From an uncultured Bacteroidia bacterium (lineage in GTDB: Bacteria > Bacteroidota > Bacteroidia > Bacteroidales > Prolixibacteraceae): a DNA stretch of 46,349 nt. Made by a program: the position numbers and the translations under genes. A model generated the notes under the pieces. That model did not search any database. It saw only the letters and a list, made by a program, of their open reading frames with translations, and was not told the origin of the DNA. This document shows positions 16,188 to 24,851 of the stretch, piece by piece (positions within the stretch are counted from its first letter, which is position 1; each line of letters opens with the position of its first letter). The DNA lies in NCBI GenBank assembly GCA_903923905.1, contig CAIXZH010000094.1, positions 1-46,349 of the forward strand. Direction: 5' to 3'.

Positions 16188-16478
16188 ATGAGAAGAAGTG
16201 AGTTTCAATCCCTGGGAAATGCGATAAAGGATTATTTAAAGGTAGAGAAAATTGATGGGAAATTAGCTGAAATAGAAGCGGTTAATCTATGGGAATCATT
16301 AATCGGAAGGCAGATTGCCAGAGCAACCTCTACTATTTACATTAAGGACGGAGTTCTTTATATCCACCTCAAATCGTCAATAGTCCGGAATGAGCTATTT
16401 ATGATGCGCGATGAAATCATTCAAGCTATGAATCAGCGTATGGGTCAACGGGTTGTGAAAGCAATTGTTTTAAAGTAG
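16188..16478 (+). CDS. DUF721 (DciA-like) protein
   Basis: 96 aa. The N-terminal MRRSEFQSLGNAIKDYLK and central LWESLIGRQIARAT match the DUF721 domain, which in many bacteria lacking DnaC/DnaI is DciA, a loader of the replicative helicase DnaB. Assignment as a true DciA is inferred from the family and from linkage to recF. The ATG at 16188 was preferred to the TTG at 16179. It ends before a roughly 240-nt spacer. Confidence 0.8.
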   Translation: MRRSEFQSLGNAIKDYLKVEKIDGKLAEIEAVNLWESLIGRQIARATSTIYIKDGVLYIHLKSSIVRNELFMMRDEIIQAMNQRMGQRVVKAIVLK

Positions 16479-16715
16479 CTCAATATAGGTGGTTAGGCTG
16501 TAGGTGTTTAGGCTGTTGGCTTTTAGGATGAAGGTGAACTTCCGGATCTATTTAAATGTCAGCGAGTTAATAATAAATTGTTTTCCGGGATGCCGATGCA
16601 TATTGATGATTGGAAGAAATGCTTCCGGAATTCTAAAAGTCTAAAGTCTTTAATCCTAACAGCCTGAGCCGGAGAAATAATTTGCAAATTCAATAATATT
16701 TTTAAACTGTTCATA
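16479..16715. repeat. Intergenic stretch with short TTAGGCTGT-type repeats
   Basis: TTAGGCTGT occurs at 16493-16501 and 16508-16516. A similar motif on the opposite strand (CCTAACAGCC, 16655-16664) is placed so that the RNA could fold back. No gene is visible. It resembles low-complexity filler common in Bacteroidota intergenic DNA. Confidence 0.45.
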
Positions 16716-17861
16716 ATGTCCATCGATTTTTCGAAAATACCCACTCCATGTTATCTTCTTGAAGAGGATTTGCTGCGCAGAAATCTAAAACTGATTCAAT
16801 CGGTGAAAGAGGCAGCCGGCGTTCAGATTATCCTGGCTTTTAAAGGTTTTTCGATGTGGAAAGCATTTCCAATTGTCCGGGAATATATTGAAGGAGCTGC
16901 TGCAAGTGGAGCCTGTGAAGCCAGACTTGCAAGCGATGAGATGAAGACACTGGCCCATACCTATTCGGCAGCTTATCAACGCTCAGATTTTAATGAGGTT
17001 ATGGAGAACTCCTCCCATATCACCTTCAATTCTCTGACACAATTGGAACAATTTTTGCCGGTTGTTAGAAATTTCTCCCGCAAAATATCGGTGGGTCTGA
17101 GGGTAAACCCCGAGTTTTCGGAGGTTGAAACAGCCCTTTACAATCCTTGTGCCCCGGGTACGAGGCTTGGTATCCTCATTAATCAATTGGGTGATGAATT
17201 GCCTGAAGGTGTTGAAGGGCTCCATTTTCATACGCTTTGTGAATCGGGTGCAGATGATCTGGTAAAGACATTGGTCGCTTTTGAGTCGAGATTTGGCAAA
17301 TTCCTAAATAAGGTTAAATGGGTAAATATGGGTGGAGGCCACCTTATGACCAGAGCAGAGTATGATACAAAATTGTTAATTGAGACGTTAAAAGCATTTC
17401 GCCGGCGATGGAATAATATCGAGGTTATTCTGGAACCGGGGAGCGCTTTTGCCTGGGAAACAGGAGTGTTGGTCTCTGAAGTTGTCGATATTGTTGAAAA
17501 TAAAGGAATTAAAACCGCAATTTTAAATATCTCATTCACTGCCCATATGCCCGATTGTCTTGAGATGCCCTATAAACCTAGAATCCGAGGTGCTTACCAT
17601 GAACCTGTTGAGGGAAAACCTACCTACAGAATGGGTGGGAATTCATGCCTTGCCGGTGATTTCATGGGTTTCTGGTCATTCGATAAGGAACTTAAAACGG
17701 GCGATCCGATTATTTTTGAGGATATGATTCACTACACCCTGGTTAAAAGTTCGATGTTCAATGGGGTTCCTCATCCCTCAATCGGCATGTGGACCGAAAA
17801 TGGCGAATTTTTAATGCTTCGATCATATAATTACCTCGAATATAAAAACCGGATGGCGTAG
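16716..17861 (+). CDS. nspC: Carboxynorspermidine decarboxylase
   Basis: 381 aa. A fold-type III PLP decarboxylase with the lysine that binds PLP in ILAFKGFS (Lys43), GLHFHTLCESG, the glycine-rich VNMGGGHL and ILEPGSAFAW blocks, and the active-site cysteine region GNSCLAGDFMG near the C-terminus. NspC converts carboxy(nor)spermidine to (nor)spermidine in the alternative polyamine pathway of Bacteroidota. It lacks the adjacent carboxynorspermidine synthase gene often found beside it. The ATG start fits family members that begin with P-T-P-C-Y-L-L-E near residue 10. Confidence 0.9.
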   Translation: MSIDFSKIPTPCYLLEEDLLRRNLKLIQSVKEAAGVQIILAFKGFSMWKAFPIVREYIEGAAASGACEARLASDEMKTLAHTYSAAYQRSDFNEVMENSSHITFNSLTQLEQFLPVVRNFSRKISVGLRVNPEFSEVETALYNPCAPGTRLGILINQLGDELPEGVEGLHFHTLCESGADDLVKTLVAFESRFGKFLNKVKWVNMGGGHLMTRAEYDTKLLIETLKAFRRRWNNIEVILEPGSAFAWETGVLVSEVVDIVENKGIKTAILNISFTAHMPDCLEMPYKPRIRGAYHEPVEGKPTYRMGGNSCLAGDFMGFWSFDKELKTGDPIIFEDMIHYTLVKSSMFNGVPHPSIGMWTENGEFLMLRSYNYLEYKNRMA

Positions 17862-17894
17862 TATTAAGTTTATTATTAACTAATTAACCTTCAA

Positions 17895-18566
17895 TTGAAT
17901 TATCTGTCGCATATCTATCTTTCAGGCCAGTCAGAAGAGATTATTCTGGGGAATTTTATCGGGGACCATGTTAAGGGACAACAATTTTTAAACTACCCGC
18001 CTGAAGTGGCCAAGGGAATTTATCTTCACCGCCAGATTGACTCATTTACTGATTCTCATCCTGTTATCATTGAATGTATTGTGAAATTAAGACCTGCATT
18101 TGGAAAATATGCCGGAATAGTCGTAGACATCTTTCTGGATCATTTCCTGGCTGTTAACTGGTCCTATTATTCGCTTGAAAAGCTGTCCACATTCACCAAA
18201 CGGTTTCATGCCGTGCTATTAGCCAATTTCTTTCAACTGCCTTCGCAGGTAAAACTTTTTGTCCCGTTTCTGATTCAAAACAAGCGGCTTCAGTCGTATG
18301 CTTCCTTTGAAGGAATTGAAAAAACACTCCGGATAATGGTTAAACACACCTCATTACCTGCCGAAACTGAATTCGCCCTAAAAATCCTGGAAGACGAATA
18401 TCAATTCTTCAACCATGCATTTAACCGTTTTTTCCCTGAAATCATCCATTATATTGAAACAAAGGGGGAGTTTAAGATTGAACGGCCGGTTTTTGAGAGA
18501 GGGCGAAGAGTAGAAGAGGAGAAGGAGCGAAAAGTAGGAGAGTGGGTGCAAGAGAGACTGAAATAG
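17895..18566 (+). CDS. ACP phosphodiesterase (AcpH/DUF479 family)
   Basis: 223 aa. It begins MNYLSHIYLSG and shows GNFIGDHVKG, then HRQIDSFTDSHP and VDIFLDHFLA, the His/Asp motifs of AcpH-type phosphodiesterases (an HD-like fold) that remove phosphopantetheine from acyl carrier protein. The frame has no ATG at this point: the TTG at 17895 gives the expected N-terminus. The last 30 residues form an Arg/Glu-rich tail (FERGRRVEEEKERKV and on) that is not part of the domain. The gene follows nspC by 33 nt. Confidence 0.85.
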   Translation: MNYLSHIYLSGQSEEIILGNFIGDHVKGQQFLNYPPEVAKGIYLHRQIDSFTDSHPVIIECIVKLRPAFGKYAGIVVDIFLDHFLAVNWSYYSLEKLSTFTKRFHAVLLANFFQLPSQVKLFVPFLIQNKRLQSYASFEGIEKTLRIMVKHTSLPAETEFALKILEDEYQFFNHAFNRFFPEIIHYIETKGEFKIERPVFERGRRVEEEKERKVGEWVQERLK

Positions 18567-18670
18567 GAAGAAAAATTGGGATGGACTTTGTCTGTTCTTT
18601 TAGATAATTTGGTTGAATAGGGTTTGATTCAGATTTCAAATAAAATATAGAATGACTAAAAACAAATTAT

Positions 18671-19114
18671 ATGGAATTGAAAGAAGATAAAGCGATTCAT
18701 TCATTCAAATCAGGACTGAATTGCGCACAAGCGGTCTTGACAGCCTATAGCGGTGAATTTAATTTGAATAATGATTTAGCCTTAAGTATATCGTGTGGTT
18801 TTGGTGGAGGAATGGGGAGGCTTCAGGAAACATGTGGGGCGGTAACCGGATCATTTATGGTTTTGGGACTTTATAATAGTAAAAAGTATTCAGAATGCAG
18901 AACCAGAAAAGGTGAAACATATTCAATGATACAAGGATTTAGCAATAAATTTAAATTAATTCATCATACGATGGATTGTAGGTCCCTGTTAAAATGTGAT
19001 TTAAATACGGAAGAAGGTAAGCGATATTTTACGATCAATAATCTCAGCGCGATTGTATGCGAAAGATGCATATCTGATTCGATAAGAATTCTTGAAGAAT
19101 TAATTGAAAGGTAA
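18671..19114 (+). CDS. C_GCAxxG_C_C family redox-type protein
   Basis: 147 aa. It contains GLNCAQAVLTAYSGEF (the GxNCAQAV start), then CGFGGGMGRLQETCGAVTGSFMVLG, and three further cysteine regions (ECRT, MDCRSLLKCDL, VCERC). This is the C_GCAxxG_C_C protein pattern, thought to bind a metal or Fe-S centre and often linked with redox or metal handling; no reaction is established. The stop lies only 10 nt from the convergent rodA stop with no visible terminator in the gap. It is 104 nt behind the AcpH gene. Confidence 0.85.
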   Translation: MELKEDKAIHSFKSGLNCAQAVLTAYSGEFNLNNDLALSISCGFGGGMGRLQETCGAVTGSFMVLGLYNSKKYSECRTRKGETYSMIQGFSNKFKLIHHTMDCRSLLKCDLNTEEGKRYFTINNLSAIVCERCISDSIRILEELIER

Positions 19115-19124
19115 ATATCCGGGA

Positions 19125-20549
19125 TTATCTGAGATTTTCAGTCCGGGTGGCGTCAAAGCGCAGAAAGATAAACAGCAGAACCGTAAAGGCCCAAAGTGAT
19201 GATCCACCGTAACTGAAGAAGGGGAGCGGGATTCCTATTACCGGGGCAAGCCCAATGGTCATCGAAATATTTATGGCGATATGAAAAAACAGGATACAGG
19301 CAACTCCATAGCCGTAGATTCTGCTAAATTGAGATCGCTGTCGCTCGGCTAGTGTGATAAGCCGGATTAACAGCCAAAGAAATAATCCCACAACAACTGT
19401 TGAGCCTAAAAAGCCCCACTCTTCTCCAACTGTACAAAATATAAAGTCTGTACTTTGTTCCGGAACGAAATTGTACTTGGTTTGTGTCCCCTCTAAAAAC
19501 CCTTTCCCAAGAAAGCCTCCTGAGCCAACAGCTATCTTGGATTGATTCACATTATATCCTCTCCCTAATTTGTCAATTTTGATTCCTAAAACCTGATCAA
19601 TCCGGTCGCGTTGGTGGGGTGCCAAAATTTGTTTATAGAAGTAGTTTACCGACATTGAAATCCCAATGGCAAAGATAAAAAAGAGCAAGATTCGCCAGAC
19701 TTGTGGGATACGGCGTAAAATGGCATAAACAATGACCAGGATTGCCGAAATGGTCAGGGTGATCAATAAAAGTTGCAATGGAGTACCTCCGAGATGAAAA
19801 ATGCTGTCAACTAACCATAATACCCCAAGTGTTCCCATGATTGAAGTAAATCCAATCAGCGCTTCTTTAAGACTTTGTCGCAAAACGCCATAAGCTGCAA
19901 TGGAAATAATAAGCAGAAATAATAGCAGTTGAAACTCATTGAGCAATAAGGCAAGAATAAACAATGCCGCTGCGGCAAAACCCCAGAATAGTACCATTCC
20001 ATTTAATCCTTCCCTGTAAAATACAAATACAAATACGGCGAATACCAGGGCTGATCCGGTATCGTTTTGCATGATAATCAAAATGGCAGGTAAAGCGATT
20101 AATGAGAACAATATCAGATATGATCGCATCTTCTGTATCTTAAAATCAAATTGGCTGATGCATTTTGCAAGGGCAAGATTAGTTGCAAATTTTCCCAACT
20201 CCTCGGGTTGAAGGGCAACGTTTCCGAACTCAAACCATCCTCTGGCACCATTTACCTCCTTCCCCAGAAAAAGTACGGCTATGTTAAGTATAATAGTGAC
20301 TGCATAAATAGGGTAAGCAAAAGCAGCATAGAATTTACTGTCGACGGTGAATACCATTATGGCAATAATAATACCTGCAATAATCCAGATTAATTGTTTT
20401 CCATACTTTTGACCCATATCGAGCATGCTTTGGTGCTCTTCGTTATAGACTGCAGCATATATGTTTAACCATCCCAGAAATACAAGTGTCAGGTAGAGAA
20501 AGACAGTTAACCAGTCGAGATTTAGCCATATGTTATTATTTGATTTCAA
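19125..20549 (-). CDS. rodA: Rod shape-determining SEDS protein RodA
   Basis: 474 aa with about ten transmembrane segments. Conserved SEDS features are visible, including the near-N-terminal NIYAAVY region, GARGWFEFG, QPEELGKFA, LIIMQNDTGSALVF with the catalytic Asp of SEDS glycosyltransferases, and the closing PVIGIPLPFFSYGGSSLW. It is about 100 residues longer than E. coli RodA, with extra hydrophobic segments in the middle, as in other Bacteroidota. It polymerises glycan strands in the elongasome together with the transpeptidase encoded just upstream; the two genes overlap as ATGA (20546-20549). Confidence 0.96.
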   Translation of the reverse strand: MKSNNNIWLNLDWLTVFLYLTLVFLGWLNIYAAVYNEEHQSMLDMGQKYGKQLIWIIAGIIIAIMVFTVDSKFYAAFAYPIYAVTIILNIAVLFLGKEVNGARGWFEFGNVALQPEELGKFATNLALAKCISQFDFKIQKMRSYLILFSLIALPAILIIMQNDTGSALVFAVFVFVFYREGLNGMVLFWGFAAAALFILALLLNEFQLLLFLLIISIAAYGVLRQSLKEALIGFTSIMGTLGVLWLVDSIFHLGGTPLQLLLITLTISAILVIVYAILRRIPQVWRILLFFIFAIGISMSVNYFYKQILAPHQRDRIDQVLGIKIDKLGRGYNVNQSKIAVGSGGFLGKGFLEGTQTKYNFVPEQSTDFIFCTVGEEWGFLGSTVVVGLFLWLLIRLITLAERQRSQFSRIYGYGVACILFFHIAINISMTIGLAPVIGIPLPFFSYGGSSLWAFTVLLFIFLRFDATRTENLR

Positions 20550-22375
20550 TCGCCGGATTCATTTTTCATGGTGGATATTAAATCTGAATTAAACATGGCA
20601 TCTTCAAACTGCTTCCGTCGGGAAGATATTCTCCCTTTCAGGTATTTTTCTATAATTAAACTGGCAATAGGTGCGGCATAGCGTGCTCCCCAAACCCCAT
20701 TTTCAATATATACTGCAATTGCAATTTTAGGTTTTATTTTTGGAGCAAATGCCACAAAGGCAGAATGTGCCTCTCCATGAGGATTTTGAATCGTTCCGGT
20801 TTTCCCGCAAATAATAAGACTGTCGACTTTTGCTGAAGCGCGTGCGGTACCTTGTTCAACAACCTGTTCCATCCCTTCAACAATCATTTCGTAATTTTCC
20901 ACTCCTGCTGCAATGGTATGCTTTTCGAATTGCAACGTATCCTGGGTCAAATCATAATTCTGAATGCTCCTTACCAAATGTGGTGCAATATAGTACCCCC
21001 TGTTGGCGATCAGTGCGACCATGTTGGAAAGTTGCAGCGGAGTTAAGAGTAATTCTCCCTGGCCAATAGATAGTGATCTGATTGTCATAGAATTCCATCC
21101 ACCAGCTCCATAAATTTTATCATAATATGCAAGACTAGGGACGTTTCCTGAGGTTTCCGCATAAAGATCGCCTCCGATCCTCTTTCCGATTCCCATTTCA
21201 AGGAGGGAATTGCGGAATGCATTAAGACCTTCAGAGGGTGTCGGAAAATGGTTCATTTCTGCCCGGAACGCCTGCCAGAAGAAGGAATTGCACGATTCGC
21301 GGATGGCGGATATTAAACCCAGCGGTGTTTCGTGGTTATGAGTACATACTATAGGAGTAGAGGCAGGACCGGAACATGAAAAACGGACGGTTTGCAATAC
21401 GCCGTCTTCCAGACCAATTAATGCATTGGCTATTTTAAAGGTTGAACCTGGTGGGTAGGATGAGGTAATTGCCCTGTTAAGCATTGGCTTGAACGGATCA
21501 TTCAGAAGTTTCATATAATTCTTAGAGCGTTCACGACCAACAAACAAACCCGGATCAAAGGAGGGGGAACTGGCTAAAACAAGAATTTCGCCGGTTTCGG
21601 GTTCAATAGCTACAATACTGCCAACCTTTCCACTGAGCAATTGTTCTCCATAGCTTTGCAAATCGGCATTTAAGGTAGAAATCAGGTTTTTGCCAATCAT
21701 AGCGGCCGTATCCATCCGTCCCTGTTCAAATGATCCTTTGACCATCTGGTGAACATCGACCATCTTGTAAGAGATCCCTTTGACTCCGCGAAGTTCGTCT
21801 TCATAGGCTTTTTCTATACCGCTTCTGCCAATATAATCTCCATTCTCATAATACTTGTTTCCATCAATTATTTTTTGATCCACCTCCCCGACATAGCCCA
21901 ATACATGAGCCGCAATTTTGGCAGGATATTGTCTTAAGGTACGAGCCTGAATATAAAATCCGGGGTATTTAAACAACTGCTCCTGCAGAACGGCATAAGT
22001 TTGTGAAGAAAGCTGCTTAATAACCGGTGATGGCTTGTACCTTGAATAACTCTTTGCCTTAATAATTTCGTTGACGAGCTCCTTTTTATCTACTCCCACA
22101 ATACTGCAAAACCCAAGAGTGTCGAAAGGTTTCACCTCTCTGGGGATGATCAGTACGTCATAAGCTGCCTGATTGAACACAAGCAGTTTCCCGTTTCTGT
22201 CATAGATCACACCCCTTGCGGGATAATTGACTTCACGGCGAAGTACGTTATTGTCTGCGGAGATTTTATAGGAAGAGTCCACAACTTGTATATAAAACAA
22301 ACGTAGCACGATGATCATGGCGGAGAGCGAGAATAAGCCTATAACCAGATATTTGCGTTTACTGTAGACGTCCAC
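20546..22375 (-). CDS. mrdA: Penicillin-binding protein 2 (class B transpeptidase)
   Basis: 609 aa. One N-terminal transmembrane helix (residues 10-32), a pedestal domain that starts with PARGVIYDRNGKLLV, then the transpeptidase with STFK (Ser311, Lys314), SCN (361-363) and KTG (525-527). It cross-links peptidoglycan during cell elongation in complex with RodA. It sits in the classical cluster between mreD and rodA and shares an ATGA overlap with rodA. Beta-lactams of the mecillinam type target such enzymes in other bacteria (family knowledge). Confidence 0.96.
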   Translation of the reverse strand: MDVYSKRKYLVIGLFSLSAMIIVLRLFYIQVVDSSYKISADNNVLRREVNYPARGVIYDRNGKLLVFNQAAYDVLIIPREVKPFDTLGFCSIVGVDKKELVNEIIKAKSYSRYKPSPVIKQLSSQTYAVLQEQLFKYPGFYIQARTLRQYPAKIAAHVLGYVGEVDQKIIDGNKYYENGDYIGRSGIEKAYEDELRGVKGISYKMVDVHQMVKGSFEQGRMDTAAMIGKNLISTLNADLQSYGEQLLSGKVGSIVAIEPETGEILVLASSPSFDPGLFVGRERSKNYMKLLNDPFKPMLNRAITSSYPPGSTFKIANALIGLEDGVLQTVRFSCSGPASTPIVCTHNHETPLGLISAIRESCNSFFWQAFRAEMNHFPTPSEGLNAFRNSLLEMGIGKRIGGDLYAETSGNVPSLAYYDKIYGAGGWNSMTIRSLSIGQGELLLTPLQLSNMVALIANRGYYIAPHLVRSIQNYDLTQDTLQFEKHTIAAGVENYEMIVEGMEQVVEQGTARASAKVDSLIICGKTGTIQNPHGEAHSAFVAFAPKIKPKIAIAVYIENGVWGARYAAPIASLIIEKYLKGRISSRRKQFEDAMFNSDLISTMKNESGD

Positions 22376-22393
22376 CTTTATTGTATTTATCGG

Positions 22394-22900
22394 TTATTTC
22401 CGGAAAATTAAGTACTGGCTCAGCAATATTAGGGCGATTGATAGTACTGAACTAAGAACGATACGTAACAATGTTAACAAAAAGCCTTCGAATGTAAAAG
22501 CTTCAATAAAAAACAGAAAAAAGTGATGAATGACCACCATAAAAATAGTATAGGTAACGAACCAATGGAATCCCATAGTTTTAACTCTTGGTGCAGCTAC
22601 CGATTCAAGTGTTTCCCGGGATGTTATTAAATTGAGAATCACTGGTCTTAAAAATCCAATGATTAGGCAAGCAGAGGCATGAACCCCTGGTGTATTGGTG
22701 AAGACGTCGATTGTTAAGCCCAATGCCAGAGAGAGAAACAGGAGGAGTGAGCGAGGCGTATCGAAAGGCAGTAATACGATAAATAGGATATAGATAAAAG
22801 GGGCAATTACCCTGGCAATCAAAATATTGTTGCAAAAGAGTACCTGTAGTAAAACGGACACTACAAAAACGAGCAAATATTTTACTGCACTAATTCCCAT
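22394..22900 (-). CDS. mreD: Rod shape-determining protein MreD
   Basis: 168 aa with five to six hydrophobic segments covering most of the chain. The central GLTIDVFTNTPGVHASACLIIGFLRP, cut here to GLTIDVFTNTPGVHAS, is the best conserved part of Bacteroidota MreD. It belongs to the inner-membrane part of the elongasome. The start overlaps the end of mreC by 11 nt, a sign of coupling, and 18 nt separate it from the mrdA start. Confidence 0.9.
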   Translation of the reverse strand: MGISAVKYLLVFVVSVLLQVLFCNNILIARVIAPFIYILFIVLLPFDTPRSLLLFLSLALGLTIDVFTNTPGVHASACLIIGFLRPVILNLITSRETLESVAAPRVKTMGFHWFVTYTIFMVVIHHFFLFFIEAFTFEGFLLTLLRIVLSSVLSIALILLSQYLIFRK

Positions 22901-23753
22901 ACTTATTCAACGATTCCAGATGTTTGATTTCATTCAACTGCTTATTTTCTATCAAACCAACAATAACCAGGTTCTTGAAATCAGCAGCAAGCATTACTTC
23001 GATTTTGTAAAAGTTGCTTCCGGATCCGATTGAAAAGTCAGAGATAGTCCCTATAATTATTCCCTCCGGAAAGCTTGATGAATATCCTGTTGTAACCACT
23101 GTATCCCCATTTTGGACGGGCACATGGTAAGGCATTTCGTTCAATTGAACTCTTCTGTAATCTTTGCCGTCCCATGAAAGTGATCCAAAGTAGTCGTTTC
23201 TTTTTATTTTAGCACTGATTTTCCATTTGCTGTTCAGTAATGAAATCACCGTACTGAAATTTTCTGAAACATTGGTAACCAAGCCAACAACCTGACCGTT
23301 GGAAATAACACCCATATCGGGTTTGATTCCGTCATGCCGACCTTTATTAATGGTAATAAAATTATGCTGCTGATTAACTGAATTATTGATCACACGGGCA
23401 GTTGTAAAACGATAGACTGCTTTTTGTGATGAATCCCGTGCTATTCTGGGCAGGTAAATGGAATCGGAGGAGTGATAGGTTCCGTGATTTGATTTTAACA
23501 GCATTTCCTGCAAAGCAGATCGCAAAACTGCGTTCTCCTCTGCCATTTTAATGTTTACCTGCTTAAACTCAAAAATCTGAGCAAATGAAGAAAATTTTTC
23601 AAACAAAGTACCACTCAGAAAATTGCCGGAATCAAAAAACGCAGCTCGCTGATAGTTATTAAAGGTCACTACCATTGATAATGAGAGTGTTTCCAAAAGA
23701 ACAAACAGAAATACAACGTGATACCGGTAGATGAGCTTGAATAAGTTCTTCAT
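22890..23753 (-). CDS. mreC: Rod shape-determining protein MreC
   Basis: 287 aa. One N-terminal transmembrane helix (about residues 10-30), a coiled-coil stretch (about 50-85, FKQVNIKMAEENAVLRSALQ), then the periplasmic beta-barrels with VINNSVNQQHNFITINKG and VVTTGYSSSFPEGIIIGTI, typical of MreC. It links MreB in the cytoplasm to PBP2 in the periplasm. The ATG at 23753 is preferred; two codons upstream there is only a TTG. It lies 41 nt after mreB in the same transcript. Confidence 0.95.
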   Translation of the reverse strand: MKNLFKLIYRYHVVFLFVLLETLSLSMVVTFNNYQRAAFFDSGNFLSGTLFEKFSSFAQIFEFKQVNIKMAEENAVLRSALQEMLLKSNHGTYHSSDSIYLPRIARDSSQKAVYRFTTARVINNSVNQQHNFITINKGRHDGIKPDMGVISNGQVVGLVTNVSENFSTVISLLNSKWKISAKIKRNDYFGSLSWDGKDYRRVQLNEMPYHVPVQNGDTVVTTGYSSSFPEGIIIGTISDFSIGSGSNFYKIEVMLAADFKNLVIVGLIENKQLNEIKHLESLNKYGN

Positions 23754-23794
23754 AGGCAAATTTGGAAATGATTTTGTCCTTCCTGTTTGCTATT

Positions 23795-24817
23795 TTAACG
23801 CAGTAAAAATGCGAATTTATCTACGTTTTTAAGTGCTACACCAGTACCTCTTGCTACTGCCCGTAATGGATCATCAGCTATATGGAACGGAATATTAATT
23901 TTATCAAACAGCCGCTTATCCAAGCCTCGCAGCAATGCACCACCACCGGCAAGCCAGATTCCTCTGGTTACAATATCGGCATAAAGCTCCGGAGGGGTTT
24001 GTTCAAGCGCGCTTATAATTGCAGTTTCTATCTTTGAAATTGATTTGTCCAGACTATGTGCAATCTCCTGATAAGATACCGGAACCTCAATAGGAAGCGC
24101 AGTCATTTGATTTGGACCGCGAACGATATAATCTGCTGGTGGATCATCAAGCTCTGAGAGTGCAGCACCGACGTTGATTTTAATGTCTTCCGCAGTGCGT
24201 TCGCCGATTTTTATATTGTGTTGGTGACGCATGTACTCCAGAATATCAGCAGTAAGGTCATCACCGGCAATCCGGATTGATTTATTGGTAACAATACCTC
24301 CAAGTGAAATAACCGCAATTTCAGTTGTCCCACCACCGATATCCACAACCATATTCCCTTCTGGTGCTTCCACATCAAGCCCAATGCCAATCGCCGCTGC
24401 CATTGGTTCATAAATCATATAAACATCGCGTCCTCCTGCATGTTCTGAAGAGTCACGGACAGCCCTTATTTCCACTTCCGTTGAGCCGGAAGGGATACAA
24501 ATCACCATTTTAAGAGCGGGAGAGAAAAATCTCTTTTTGGGATTGATCATTTTGATCATCCCGCGTATCATCTGTTCAGCAGCATTGAAGTCGGCAATTA
24601 CTCCATCCTGGAGTGGCCGGATGGTCTTTAGGTTGGCATGCGTCTTGCCCTGCATTTGCCTGGCTTTTTCACCAATCGCAACTAGCTTGTCAGTTTTCAT
24701 ATCGATGGTAACTACCGATGGTTCATCAACAACAACTTTACCGTTGTGGATGATAATCGTGTTGGCAGTTCCCAGGTCGATGGCTATTTCCTGAGTCAGA
24801 AATGTAAATAAACCCAT
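23795..24817 (-). CDS. mreB: Rod shape-determining actin homologue MreB
   Basis: 340 aa. Actin-fold signatures are present: IDLGTANTIIIH (phosphate 1, residues 13-24), MVVDIGGGTTEIAVISLGG (phosphate 2), and the adenosine motif WLAGGGALLRGL near the C-terminus. The N-terminal MGLFTFLTQE helix is the usual membrane-binding amphipathic start. It forms filaments that guide peptidoglycan synthesis. It is the second gene of the purH-mre-mrd operon, 34 nt after purH. Confidence 0.97.
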   Translation of the reverse strand: MGLFTFLTQEIAIDLGTANTIIIHNGKVVVDEPSVVTIDMKTDKLVAIGEKARQMQGKTHANLKTIRPLQDGVIADFNAAEQMIRGMIKMINPKKRFFSPALKMVICIPSGSTEVEIRAVRDSSEHAGGRDVYMIYEPMAAAIGIGLDVEAPEGNMVVDIGGGTTEIAVISLGGIVTNKSIRIAGDDLTADILEYMRHQHNIKIGERTAEDIKINVGAALSELDDPPADYIVRGPNQMTALPIEVPVSYQEIAHSLDKSISKIETAIISALEQTPPELYADIVTRGIWLAGGGALLRGLDKRLFDKINIPFHIADDPLRAVARGTGVALKNVDKFAFLLR

Positions 24818-24851
24818 ATCTACTTTTTTGTATCTAAATTTATAATTACGA

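Noticed and set aside
16479-16715. TTAGGCTGT repeats as a functional RNA
   Set aside because: Copies are few and imperfect, resembling low-complexity filler; a similar-looking stretch occurs near 46.1 kb.
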